Source: Chloroflexota bacterium (GTDB lineage Bacteria; Chloroflexota; Dehalococcoidia; Lucifugimonadales; JACPCL1). Taken from it: a DNA stretch of 64,000 nucleotides. Location: NCBI GenBank assembly GCA_016179765.1, contig JACPCL010000034.1, positions 60,554 through 124,553 on the forward strand, in the 5' to 3' direction. Position numbers and translations under genes: made by a program. Below, in pieces: positions 35,477 through 44,293 of the stretch. How positions within the stretch are numbered: position 1 is the stretch's first letter; each line of letters begins with the position of its first letter. Below the pieces are notes generated by a model, which made no database searches, was not told where the DNA came from, and saw only the letters and a program-made list of their open reading frames with translations.

Positions 35477-36087
35477 AGCCAGGGGACATGAAGCCAGTAC
35501 GATGGGACCCCAAGCGGGACCACAAGCTCACCATCCCCTTGACTCCCGGCGGCTGGGAGACGCCCCAGGCCAAAGCCGGCGGCAACCGGCCGGCCCAAAG
35601 CCTGTTCAACCGGTCCGGCGCGCCAGGCGTCATCACCGCAACGGCGGAGCAACTCTTCGCCCTAGCCCGCACCTCCTCCCTGTGGCCCCTCACCTTTGGC
35701 TTGGCCTGCTGCGCCATTGAGATGATTAGCACCTACATGGCCCATCACGACCTGGACCGCTTTGGCGTGGTCACCTGGCCCTCGCCACGCCAATCCGATG
35801 TCATGATCGTGGCAGGCACCGTCGTCAAGAAGATGGCCCCCCCCATCAAACTCCTGTACGAGCAGATGCCAGACCCCAAGTGGGTCATCGCCATGGGGAG
35901 CTGCGCCACAAACGGCGGCCCCTACTATCGCTCCTACTCCGTGGTCATGGGCGTAGACCACATTATCCCCGTGGACGTCTACGTGCCAGGATGCCCCCCC
36001 CGGCCGGAGGCCCTCATGGAGGGCATCCTGCGCCTTCAAGAAAAGATCAAGCAGGACGCACGGCGAGTTGACGCAAGAGCGAGCTAG
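35467..36087 (+). CDS. nuoB: Complex I subunit NuoB (N2 cluster)
   Basis: The 206-residue protein carries the ligands of cluster N2: [19 protein letters not shown] and [10 protein letters not shown]2 passes electrons to quinone. The GTG start at 35467 lies inside nuoA. The N-terminal extension of about 55 residues is basic and Gly-rich ([18 protein letters not shown]). Confidence 0.95.
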   Translation: MEMKPGDMKPVRWDPKRDHKLTIPLTPGGWETPQAKAGGNRPAQSLFNRSGAPGVITATAEQLFALARTSSLWPLTFGLACCAIEMISTYMAHHDLDRFGVVTWPSPRQSDVMIVAGTVVKKMAPPIKLLYEQMPDPKWVIAMGSCATNGGPYYRSYSVVMGVDHIIPVDVYVPGCPPRPEALMEGILRLQEKIKQDARRVDARAS

Positions 36088-36586
36088 AGCACACGCTGCA
36101 CCACCAGAGGCCAAAGCTGCCCTCACAGAAAAGGGACAGGCCCTGAGCGCCTTGCTGTCCCAGGCGTTGGCGGAGCTCAACCCCAAGATGAGCGCTGCCC
36201 TGGACGAGGTGGTGGTCACGGTGGAGCGTGACGCCCTCCTTCAGGCTGCCTTGAAGCTGCGGGACGACCCGGGCCTCTCCTTTAACTACCTGATGTGCCT
36301 CTCGGTGGTAGACTACGAAGACCGCTTTGAGGTCGTGTACCATCTGCGCTCCCTGGCGAAGGCACACCGCTTTGCCCTGAAGGTCAGCTTGCCCTACGAT
36401 GACCCCAGGATTTCTTCAGTCATATCCGTCTGGCCCGGGGCCGACTGGCATGAGCGGGAGGGCCATGACCTCTTTGGCGTGGTCTTTGAAGGCCATCCAA
36501 ACCTGTCGCCCCTGCTCCTCTACGATGGATTTGAGGGCTATCCCGGCCGCAAGAGCTACCCCTTCAACGACTACCAGGAGTGGTAA
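36068..36586 (+). CDS. nuoC: Complex I subunit NuoC
   Basis: The 172-residue protein has the 30-kDa subunit signature [10 protein letters not shown], then [27 protein letters not shown], ending with [13 protein letters not shown]. The TTG start at 36068 overlaps the end of nuoB by 20 bp. It is separate from nuoD, unlike in E. coli where they are fused. The end of the gene has an imperfect copy about 250 bp downstream. Confidence 0.93.
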   Translation: MTQERARAHAAPPEAKAALTEKGQALSALLSQALAELNPKMSAALDEVVVTVERDALLQAALKLRDDPGLSFNYLMCLSVVDYEDRFEVVYHLRSLAKAHRFALKVSLPYDDPRISSVISVWPGADWHEREGHDLFGVVFEGHPNLSPLLLYDGFEGYPGRKSYPFNDYQEW

Positions 36587-36647
36587 AGAGATTCCACCTA
36601 ACCCCCTTAATCCCCCTTCCCCTTTAGGGAAGGGGGGAAAGGAAAGA

Positions 36648-36690
36648 GAGAGCATCGGGCGCTTGGCTGCGCCAAGCGCCCGATGCTCTC
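36648..36690. terminator. Long GC-rich hairpin after nuoC
   Basis: GAGAGCATCGGGCGCTTGGC and GCCAAGCGCCCGATGCTCTC pair over about 20 bp around a TGC loop. There is no T-run on the plus strand, so it may attenuate or protect the transcript instead of ending it. Confidence 0.6.
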
Positions 36691-36695
36691 CGAAA

Positions 36696-36809
36696 TGTCA
36701 TTCTGAGCAAGCGGAGCGCAGCGAAGAATCTAAGGCGGCTGCCAATGACATGCGTCAGCCATAGCAAACGCCTTAGATGCTTCGGTCGTTTCACTCCCTC
36801 AGCATGACA
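36696..36809. repeat. TGTCATTCTGAG element, copy 2
   Basis: 114 bp bounded by TGTCATTCTGAG and, at the right, CTCAGCATGACA. It contains CGCAGCGAAGAATCTAAGGC and ends near GATGCTTCGGTCG, as in dispersed repeats seen in many environmental genomes. Confidence 0.75.
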
Positions 36810-36935
36810 AGGATTGATTATCAGGAGTGGTAAGACTTTACCTAACCCCCTGCCCCTTCCCTCAAGGGAAGGGGGAAGAGGATGTCCCTTCTCCCCTTGG
36901 GGGAGAAGGTTAGGATGAGGGGTATTTCTTATCCA

Positions 36936-38048
36936 ATGGCAATTGACAAACAGCTAGACAGCCTGGAGCTCATGATCAACGTGGGGCCGCAGCACCCGGC
37001 CACCCACGGCGTCTTCCGCATGGTCGTGTGGATAGACGGCGAGCGCATTGTGGACGTGGAGCCGCACATCGGCTATCTGCACCGCGGCACTGAGAAGCTA
37101 TGTGAAGGAGAGCAATACAGCCAGATCATCACCCTCTTTGACCGCCTGGACTACGTAGCCAACTTCAACAACGAGCTGGTGGTCTGCATGGCGGCGGAGA
37201 AGCTCATGGGCACGGAAGTCCCGGAGCGCGCCCAATACATCCGCACCATCCTGTGCGAGCTGAACCGCATCGCCAGCCACATGCTCTTCTATGGCACCTT
37301 CGCCCTTGACGCCGGCGCCATGACCCCCGTCATGTACGCCTTCCGCGAGCGGGAGCGCATCCAGTCCCTCTTTGAGGCCACCAGCGGCGCCCGCCTGATG
37401 CACAACTACTTCCGCATTGGCGGCGTGAGGCAGGACGCCCCGGACGACTTTGCCCAGCGGATCACAACCCTTCTTGAGCCAGTCAAGGAAACGATAGCTG
37501 AAGCGGACCGCCTTATCACCTTCAACGAGGCCTTCCTGGCCCGCACCAGAGACGTGGGAACCATAGACGGCAACACGGCGGTGGCCCTGGGCCTCACCGG
37601 CCCAAGCCTGCGCGCCTCCGGCGTGGAGTACGACGTGCGGCGCACCGAGCCGTACCTGCTGTACGACCGCCTGGACTTCATCGTGCCCACGGGCGACCGT
37701 GGCGACTGCTGGGACCGCTTCTGGGTGCGCATTCGGGAGATGGAGGAGTCGGTGCGCATGGTGGAGCAGTGCCTCCAGCAGATGCAAAGTGGCCCCATCA
37801 TGGCCCCCACTCGCCGCATCGCTCGCCCCCCAAAGGGTGAGGTGTATGCCCATGCCGAGAACCCTCGTGGAGACCTGGGCGTCTATCTCGTCAGCAGCGG
37901 CGCCGATCGCCCCTACCGTCTGAAGGTTCGCCCGCCCTCCTTCTGCAACCTCATGAGCATGAAGCACATGATGCGCAACGCCTACATGGCCGACGCCATC
38001 ATGATCCTTGGCTCCCTTGACATCGTCTTAGGCGAGGTGGACCGCTGA
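36936..38048 (+). CDS. nuoD: Complex I subunit NuoD
   Basis: The 370-residue product begins MAIDKQLDSLELMINVGPQHPATHGVFR, then IGYLHRGTEKLCE and QRATIS-like sequence, ending MSMKHMMRNAYMADAIMILGSLDIVLGEVDR. It shapes the quinone site together with NuoB. The start at 36936 is chosen because the family begins near GPQHPATHG. The nuoH start overlaps its stop (TGATG). Confidence 0.95.
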   Translation: MAIDKQLDSLELMINVGPQHPATHGVFRMVVWIDGERIVDVEPHIGYLHRGTEKLCEGEQYSQIITLFDRLDYVANFNNELVVCMAAEKLMGTEVPERAQYIRTILCELNRIASHMLFYGTFALDAGAMTPVMYAFRERERIQSLFEATSGARLMHNYFRIGGVRQDAPDDFAQRITTLLEPVKETIAEADRLITFNEAFLARTRDVGTIDGNTAVALGLTGPSLRASGVEYDVRRTEPYLLYDRLDFIVPTGDRGDCWDRFWVRIREMEESVRMVEQCLQQMQSGPIMAPTRRIARPPKGEVYAHAENPRGDLGVYLVSSGADRPYRLKVRPPSFCNLMSMKHMMRNAYMADAIMILGSLDIVLGEVDR

Positions 38049-39172
38049 TGCTGCGAGACCTCATCGTCATCACCATACAGGTCTTCGCCCTGGTGACGGC
38101 TCTAACGGCAGTGGTGTTGTCGCTGGTGTGGCTGGAGCGCAAGACCCTGGCGCGCCTCCAGCGCCGCATGGGACCCATGGTGGTCGGCCCCCACGGCCTC
38201 CTTCAGCCTGTGGCCGATGCCCTCAAACTGCTGGTGAAAGAGGATATTATCCCAGCGTTAGCGGACAAACCCCTCTTCTGGCTTGCGCCTCTAGTGGTGT
38301 TTGTGCCATCCTTTGTCATCTGGGTAACCATACCCTTCGCCCAGAGCTTTGCCGTGCGCAACATGGAGCTGGGCCTCTTCTTCATCGTCGCCTTCTCCGT
38401 GCTCTCCATCGTCGGCGTGGTGATGGCCGGCTGGGGTTCCGCCAACAAGTACGCGGTGCTGGGCGGTCTGCGTTCCGCGGCGCAGCTTATCAGCTACGAG
38501 ATACCCATCATCATGGTGGTCATAGCCGTTATCATGCTGCCTCACTCCATGAACCTGGTGACGATAGTGGAGGGCCAGCGAGCCATACCTTACGCCCTGC
38601 TGCAACCCCTGGGGCTGGTCATCTTTCTCCTCGCTGGCGTCGCAGAGGTGGGCCGCACCCCCTTTGACATCTACTTCGCCGAGTCTGAGGTCATGGGCGG
38701 CCCCTTCATTGAATACAGCGGCGCCCACTGGGCCGTCTTCTTCTTGGCGGAGTACGTGAACACCTTCACCATTGCGGTCCTGGCGGCCCTCCTCTTCCTG
38801 GGTGGATGGGCCTTCCCCCTGATGCCGGAGGCTACATGGGTGGGCTTCCTGGGGGTCCTGGTTAAGGCGTACCTGGTGGTGCTGGTCATCTTCTGGTTCC
38901 GGGGCACCTTCCCCCGCCTGCGCATTGACCAGCTCATGTCCTTTGGCTGGAAGGTGCTGATTCCCCTCTCCTTCGTGAACTTCGGCCTGACGGCGGCGTA
39001 CCTGTTCTACGGGTTGTCCCGGTGGTCCCTGGCCCTGGCTTCCTTGTTCGTGACGGCGGCCGTGGCCTACACCATCTATCGCCGGATGACCTGGCCCGCT
39101 CGGGCCACGGCAGAGCAACGGCTGGCCAAGGCCAGGGCGTACCGGAGGGTGGAGACGACTGATGCTCGCTAG
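38048..39172 (+). CDS. nuoH: Complex I subunit NuoH
   Basis: The 374-residue membrane protein has eight or so helices. It has the motif LAERKTLARLQ-like (WLERKTLARLQRRMGPMVVGPHGLLQPVADALKLLVKED) near residue 30 and RTPFDIYFAESEVMGGPFIEYSG near residue 205. These are signatures of the quinone-channel subunit. It ends in a charged tail and overlaps nuoI by 11 bp. Confidence 0.95.
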   Translation: MLRDLIVITIQVFALVTALTAVVLSLVWLERKTLARLQRRMGPMVVGPHGLLQPVADALKLLVKEDIIPALADKPLFWLAPLVVFVPSFVIWVTIPFAQSFAVRNMELGLFFIVAFSVLSIVGVVMAGWGSANKYAVLGGLRSAAQLISYEIPIIMVVIAVIMLPHSMNLVTIVEGQRAIPYALLQPLGLVIFLLAGVAEVGRTPFDIYFAESEVMGGPFIEYSGAHWAVFFLAEYVNTFTIAVLAALLFLGGWAFPLMPEATWVGFLGVLVKAYLVVLVIFWFRGTFPRLRIDQLMSFGWKVLIPLSFVNFGLTAAYLFYGLSRWSLALASLFVTAAVAYTIYRRMTWPARATAEQRLAKARAYRRVETTDAR

Positions 39173-39656
39173 TCTCAAAGGGTTGTGGGTGACCCTTACC
39201 AACACCTTCAAGAAGCCGGTAACGGCCCAGTACCCCAAGCAGCACCTGCCCGTTGCCCGGCGGTACATGGGCTTTCCCGTGCTCATGTGGGACGAGGGGG
39301 TGGGCGAGCCGTACTGCACGGGCTGCATGGTGTGCATCCGCAACTGCCCTACCCTGTGCATGAGCGCCCAGATGATGGACAACCCCCTCTTTAAGGAGGG
39401 AAAGAGCAAGCGTCGCAAGATTGTGGAGAGCTTTGAGATCAACTTTGGCCGCTGCATCCTGTGCAACATCTGCGTTGAGGTGTGCAACTTTGACGCCATT
39501 GAGATGAGCCACCAGCACGAGCTATCGGTAGTGGTGCGCAACGGCAACCGCGCCACCCTTCCGCGGCTGCTGGAGATGGGCAAGGAGTTTCAGAAAGAGG
39601 TGGGCTGGAAGCCCAAGGGAGCGGAGGAAGGGGCCAAGGAGGAGGCGACCCCATGA
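39162..39656 (+). CDS. nuoI: Complex I subunit NuoI
   Basis: The 164-residue protein has two 4Fe-4S motifs: CTGCMVCIRNCP and CILCNICVEVCN. The second lacks the usual final Pro. These are clusters N6a and N6b. The start overlaps the end of nuoH and its end overlaps nuoJ by 4 bp. Confidence 0.93.
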   Translation: MLASLKGLWVTLTNTFKKPVTAQYPKQHLPVARRYMGFPVLMWDEGVGEPYCTGCMVCIRNCPTLCMSAQMMDNPLFKEGKSKRRKIVESFEINFGRCILCNICVEVCNFDAIEMSHQHELSVVVRNGNRATLPRLLEMGKEFQKEVGWKPKGAEEGAKEEATP

Positions 39657-40150
39657 CACCCTTGGTGCTCTTCTACATCGCCGGGGCCTTTGCCCTGGGG
39701 GGAGCCGTTGGGGTGGTGGGCACCCGCAACGTGGTTCACGCCGCCCTTTTCCTGCTGGTCGCCCTGATGGGCGTCGCCGGCATCTACCTCCTGCTCTTTG
39801 CAGAGTTCCTGGCCCTGGTGCAGGTGCTCCTCTACGGCGGCGCCATCATCATCGTCGTACTCTTTGCCCTCATGCTGACCCGGCTGCAAGAGTTTAGTAG
39901 CGGCGTCATGGAGAACAAGCAGTGGCCCATTGCCGCCCTGGTCTCCCTGGGTGCGTTTATCCTCATCTCCGTAGCCGTCGCCCGCAGCCAGGGCGGCGCC
40001 ATAACCGACCGCGCCGGCCCTGGAGTACTACTACTGGGTGAGAGCCTTTTCACCCAGTGGGCCATCCCATTTGAAGTGGCCTCGGTGCTGCTGCTGGTGG
40101 CCCTGATCGGGGCCATCGTCATCGCCCGCTCGGGAGAGGGTGAGCCGTGA
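39653..40150 (+). CDS. nuoJ: Complex I subunit NuoJ
   Basis: The 165-residue protein has five membrane helices, with YLLLFAEFLALVQVLLYGGAIIIVVLFALML, typical of NuoJ. Coupled to nuoI by ATGA overlap. The next gene follows 41 bp later. Confidence 0.93.
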   Translation: MTPLVLFYIAGAFALGGAVGVVGTRNVVHAALFLLVALMGVAGIYLLLFAEFLALVQVLLYGGAIIIVVLFALMLTRLQEFSSGVMENKQWPIAALVSLGAFILISVAVARSQGGAITDRAGPGVLLLGESLFTQWAIPFEVASVLLLVALIGAIVIARSGEGEP

Positions 40151-40191
40151 GACGTTTGGGTAGGCAGGCATAGGGCATAAGGTAGAAGCTT

Positions 40192-40500
40192 GTGATTACA
40201 TTGGTTCATGTACAGGTCTTGAGCGCCGGGCTGTTCTGCATCGGCCTGTACGGCGTCCTGGCCCGGCGCAACGCGGTGTTGGTGCTGCTAGCCATTGAGC
40301 TGATGCTGAATGCGGTGAACGTCAACCTCGTTGGCATTGCGGCCTTTGTGGACCATAGCAAGTTCCTGGGGCAGATCATTGCTGTCTTCGTGATCACCGT
40401 GGCGGCGGCGGAGGTTGGCCTGGCTTTGGCCATCATCCTGCGCCTCTACCGCAACAAAGGCACTACCAATGTGGACCAGTTGAACCTGATGAAGTGGTAG
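40192..40500 (+). CDS. nuoK: Complex I subunit NuoK
   Basis: The 102-residue protein has three helices with the key Glu in LLAIELMLNAVNVNL and the last helix VAAAEVGLALAIILRLYR, the two membrane glutamates of the proton path. The start is GTG 40192. Confidence 0.94.
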   Translation: MITLVHVQVLSAGLFCIGLYGVLARRNAVLVLLAIELMLNAVNVNLVGIAAFVDHSKFLGQIIAVFVITVAAAEVGLALAIILRLYRNKGTTNVDQLNLMKW

Positions 40501-40599
40501 GGACTAACCCCCTGGCCCCCTTCCCTCTAGGGAAGGGGGTATCTCCCCCTCTCCGCAGCGGAGAGGGGGACAAAGGGGGAGAGGTCTGGAGAACAACCT

Positions 40600-42465
40600 A
40601 TGGAGCTGGCATGGCTGGCGCCTGCCCTTAACTTTGCAGCCTTTGGAGTAGTGAGCCTCTTCGGCAAGTACCTGCCGGGGAAAGGTTCCTTCCTCTCCAT
40701 CCTGGCTATTTTCGGCGGATTCATCCTCTTTGGCGTGGTCCTGGCAGACTACCTGGGCCAAAAGGAGGATACCCTTTCCTTCTCCCGCACCTGGGTGGAG
40801 CTGGGCGTCGCCCGGATCACCTGGGGCATGATCATTGATCCCCTTTCGGTGATCATGCTGGGCATCGTCAGCTTCGTCGCCTTGCTGGTGCAGGTGTACT
40901 CCCTGGGATACATGGCGGGCCAGGAGCGGTTTGGCTGGTACTTTGCGGCCCATTCCCTCTTCGTGGCGGCGATGCTGACCCTGGTGCTGGCGGACAACCT
41001 CATCTTGCTGTACATCGCCTGGGAGCTGGTGGGCCTCGGCTCCTACCTGCTCATCGGCTTCTGGTACGAGCGCCCCTCGGCGGCGGAGGCCGCCAAGAAG
41101 GCCTTCGTCACCACCCGCATCGGAGACGTGGGCCTGCTCATCGGCATTCTCATGCTGTTTAAGGCCACGGGCACCTTTGAGATGGCGGGCGTCTTTGCAG
41201 CAGTGGAGGCAGGCCATGTGGCCCCAGGCGCCCTCACCTGGGCGACCATCCTCATCTTCGCCGGCGCCATGGGCAAGAGCGCCCAGTTTCCCTTGCACGT
41301 CTGGCTGCCCGACGCCATGGAAGGCCCGACGCCCGTGAGCGCCCTGATCCACGCCGCCACCATGGTGGCCGCTGGCGTCTTCCTGGTAGCCCGGGCCTTC
41401 CCCCTCTTTGAGGCCGCCCCCGATGCTCGGATGGTGGTGGCGGTCATTGGCCTCATCACCGCCGGCATGGGGGCGACCATGGCCCTGGTGATGACGGACC
41501 TGAAGCGGGTGCTGGCCTATTCCACCGTGAGCCACCTGGGATTCATGATGCTGGCCCTGGGAGCCGGAAGCGTCCCTGCCGCCATCTTTCACCTGCTGGC
41601 CCACGCCTTCTCCAAGGCCCTCCTCTTCCTGGGGGCTGGCAGCGTGATGCACGCCATGCACGACGAGACCGACATTCGCAAGATGGGCGGCCTGCGAAAG
41701 AAGATGCCCATTACTGCCTTAACTTTCACCATCGGCGCGCTCTCCCTGGCGGGCATTCCGCCCCTGAGCGGCTTCTTCAGCAAGGACGAGATGCTCCTGG
41801 CCGTCTTTGACGGCCTAAGCCCTGCGTTCCTGGTCCTGGCCCTGGTCATCGTGTTGTTCAGCGCGCTCTACATGGCCCGCCTGCTGTTCACCGTCTTCTA
41901 TGGCGCGTCCAGCCCCGAGGCCGAGCACGCCCACGAGTCCCCATCGGTGATGACCCTGCCCCTGATTATCCTGGCGGCGGGCGCTGCGGTCGTCGGTTTC
42001 CTGGCCCTGGAGGTCGGCGGGTACGAGGGCTTCGGCAACTTCATCACCTCTGGCCACCACGGCTTTGAGGTCAACCTCCTGCTGACCGTAGCCGCGGTGG
42101 TTCTGGCGCTAGTAGGATTTGGCCTGGGGTACGCCATCTACGTGCGGAAGGCTCTTTCTACCCAGGCGTTGATGGGACAGTTCGGCTGGGTGCACAAGCT
42201 GCTGGTGAACAAATACTATATGGACCACGCCTACCAGTGGGCCATAGACCGGATCGTCCTGGTCTTCGCCTCCTTCATCGGCGCCTTTGACCGCATCGTG
42301 GTGAACGACATGGGCGTCAATGGCACCGCGGAGACGGTCAAACGCTCTGGCTTCCGCATCCGGTATCTGGAATCTGGCATGGTGTATAATTACGCGCTGG
42401 CCATGGCCCTGGGAGCCGCGGCCGTGGCCCTCTTCTGGTGGCTGGTGATTCCACGGATTGGATAG
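40600..42465 (+). CDS. nuoL: Complex I subunit NuoL
   Basis: The 621-residue antiporter-like protein has about 15 helices. Clear motifs are WELVGLGSYLLIGFWYE, FPLHVWLPDAMEGPTPVSALIHAATMVAAGVFL and AHAFSKALLFLGAGSVMH. The C-terminal lateral helix region follows around 500-600. It pumps protons. A GGGAAGGGGG hairpin lies in the 100-bp gap before it. Confidence 0.95.
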   Translation: MELAWLAPALNFAAFGVVSLFGKYLPGKGSFLSILAIFGGFILFGVVLADYLGQKEDTLSFSRTWVELGVARITWGMIIDPLSVIMLGIVSFVALLVQVYSLGYMAGQERFGWYFAAHSLFVAAMLTLVLADNLILLYIAWELVGLGSYLLIGFWYERPSAAEAAKKAFVTTRIGDVGLLIGILMLFKATGTFEMAGVFAAVEAGHVAPGALTWATILIFAGAMGKSAQFPLHVWLPDAMEGPTPVSALIHAATMVAAGVFLVARAFPLFEAAPDARMVVAVIGLITAGMGATMALVMTDLKRVLAYSTVSHLGFMMLALGAGSVPAAIFHLLAHAFSKALLFLGAGSVMHAMHDETDIRKMGGLRKKMPITALTFTIGALSLAGIPPLSGFFSKDEMLLAVFDGLSPAFLVLALVIVLFSALYMARLLFTVFYGASSPEAEHAHESPSVMTLPLIILAAGAAVVGFLALEVGGYEGFGNFITSGHHGFEVNLLLTVAAVVLALVGFGLGYAIYVRKALSTQALMGQFGWVHKLLVNKYYMDHAYQWAIDRIVLVFASFIGAFDRIVVNDMGVNGTAETVKRSGFRIRYLESGMVYNYALAMALGAAAVALFWWLVIPRIG

Positions 42466-42504
42466 GAAAGGGACGGACATACGGGCATACGGGCATGGCA
42501 ATAG

Positions 42505-42561
42505 TGTCATTCTGAGAAGGCGAGGCGCAGCCGAGCCGACTTATTGGGACTCAGAATGACA
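42505..42561. repeat. TGTCATTCTGAG element, copy 3
   Basis: 57 bp, the shortest copy: TGTCATTCTGAGAAGGCGAG at the left and ACTCAGAATGACA at the right. Just upstream, GGACATACGGGCATACGGGC forms a short tandem repeat that also appears inside the glycosyltransferase gene at 53328-53360. Confidence 0.7.
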
Positions 42562-42639
42562 ATTTGATGATTTCCCCTTGCGGGGGAAGGCCAGGATAGG
42601 AAGACCCATTGGGCATTGGCACATGCTAGCGAGGCGTAG

Positions 42640-44127
42640 TTGAACGACTGGTTGCTTTTTCTCCTGGTGGCGGTCCCTCTGGTAGGCGGGATCGCCCTTA
42701 TGTTCTTCCCGTCACGGAACTATCCCCTCATACGCGGGTACTCCGCTGCGGTGGCGGGAGTATCGGCCCTTCTTTCCGTCTCCATCTTCTTCGCCTACGA
42801 CTACACCGCCGCTGGCTTCCAGTTTACCAACTCCTTCCAGTGGCTTCCCGTCCTAGGCATCCAGTACAGCCTGGGGGTGGACGGCATCTCCGTCCTGATG
42901 GTGCTCCTGACAGGCATCGTTTTCATCACTGGAGTGCTGATCTCATGGAACATTGAGCACCGGCCAAAGGACTTCTTTGTCCACTATCTGCTGCTGGTGG
43001 CAGGTGTGTATGGCGTCTTCGTCTCCCAAGACCTGTTCTTCTTTTTCTTCTTCTACGAGCTGGCCGTTGTGCCCATGTACCTGCTCATCGCCGTATGGGG
43101 CAGCTCCACCGACTTCAAGACCTTCCTGCGCACGAAGGAGTACGGCGCCCTCAAGCTGATGCTGTATCTGGTGGCGGGAAGTTTGCTGGTGTGGGTAGGC
43201 ATCCTGGCGGTGTACGTGGCCGGCCAGGGCGACAGCTTCGCCTTCAGCGACCTGGTCTCTCGGGAGTTCACCCCGGGCTTCCAGCGGTTTTTCTTCCCCT
43301 TCTTCATGGTGGGCTTTGGCGTGCTGGCCGGCCTGTGGCCCTTCCACACCTGGTCGCCAGACGGCCATGTCGCCGCGCCCACGGCGGTGAGCATGGTGCA
43401 CGCCGGTGTGCTGATGAAGCTGGGGGCCTACGGCATCCTACGCTCCATGGAGCTCTTGCCAGAAGGGGCTCGTGATTGGATGCCCGCACTCATTGGCCTG
43501 GGTACGGTGAACGTCATCTATGGCGCGGCCTCGGCCATGTCTCAGAAGGACCTGAAGTACGTTGTTGGCTACAGCAGCGTCAGCCACATGGGGTACGTCC
43601 TCATGGGCATAGCAACGCTGGATGCCTTGGGCGTTGGTGGCGCGGTGCTGCAAATGTTCTCCCATGGCGTCATGACGGCCCTCTTCTTTGCCGTCGTGGG
43701 CGTCATCTATCACAACGCTCACACCCGGGACATTGACGTGCTCCAGGGCCTGGCAAAGCGGGTAAGCGTTACCACGGCGCTCTTCGTCATTGCGGGCCTC
43801 ACCTCTCTGGGCCTGCCAGGGCTGAGCGGGTTTGTTGCCGAGCTGCTGGTGTTCATCGGCCTGTTCAGGACGTACCCCATCCTGGGGGCCATCGGTGTCA
43901 TTGGCGCGGCCATCACCGCCGTCTACATCCTGCGGCTGCTGGCCAAGGTCTTCTTTGGCCCCATCTCCGAGAGATGGCAGCACCTGCACGACGCCTCGCC
44001 GGTGGAGTCCGTGGCCGCAGGCGCGCTGGCGACGGTGCTGATCGCCGTCGGCATGCTGCCCAGCTATTTTGTCCGCGTGATAAACAGCGGCGTGTTGCCC
44101 TTCCTAGAGCGGCTCACTGGGGCGTAA
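42640..44127 (+). CDS. nuoM: Complex I subunit NuoM
   Basis: The 495-residue antiporter-like protein has about 14 helices with LFFFFFFYELAVVPMYLLIAVWG, PFHTWSPDGHVAAPTAVSMVHAGVLMKLGAYG and VVGYSSVSHMGYVLMG. The start is TTG 42640 with GCGAGG before it. It pumps protons in the membrane arm. Confidence 0.95.
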   Translation: MNDWLLFLLVAVPLVGGIALMFFPSRNYPLIRGYSAAVAGVSALLSVSIFFAYDYTAAGFQFTNSFQWLPVLGIQYSLGVDGISVLMVLLTGIVFITGVLISWNIEHRPKDFFVHYLLLVAGVYGVFVSQDLFFFFFFYELAVVPMYLLIAVWGSSTDFKTFLRTKEYGALKLMLYLVAGSLLVWVGILAVYVAGQGDSFAFSDLVSREFTPGFQRFFFPFFMVGFGVLAGLWPFHTWSPDGHVAAPTAVSMVHAGVLMKLGAYGILRSMELLPEGARDWMPALIGLGTVNVIYGAASAMSQKDLKYVVGYSSVSHMGYVLMGIATLDALGVGGAVLQMFSHGVMTALFFAVVGVIYHNAHTRDIDVLQGLAKRVSVTTALFVIAGLTSLGLPGLSGFVAELLVFIGLFRTYPILGAIGVIGAAITAVYILRLLAKVFFGPISERWQHLHDASPVESVAAGALATVLIAVGMLPSYFVRVINSGVLPFLERLTGA

Positions 44128-44179
44128 TAAAACCTAACCCTCTGTCCCCCTTCCCGCCTCGGGAAGAGGGAGGAATAAA

Positions 44180-44224
44180 TATGATGATGTGTGTTGCGGC
44201 TTTCCCGCAACACACATCATCATA
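44180..44224. repeat. TTGCGG-type palindrome, copy 3
   Basis: Arms TATGATGATGTGTGTTGCGG and CCGCAACACACATCATCATA pair around a CTTTC loop, between nuoM and nuoN. Same design as the copies at 9929 and 28251. Confidence 0.85.
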
Positions 44225-44293
44225 GAATCAAGTTCCCCCGTCCGTTGCGGAGAGGGGAACTACAGAGGGGAGAGGTCATATCGAGACAAGCGC

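Larger units (their letters stand above)
36587..36935. other. Repeat-filled gap between nuoC and nuoD
   Basis: The 350-bp gap interrupts the operon. It holds a GGGAAGGGG hairpin, the strong hairpin at 36648-36690, a TGTCAT-ended element (36696-36809), and a second copy of the nuoC end (near 36815-36870). Confidence 0.75.

Noticed and set aside
40504..41661. Minus-strand frame of 385 residues opposite nuoL
   Set aside because: Antisense to a conserved complex I gene, with the biased His/Gly/Glu composition of a shadow frame.
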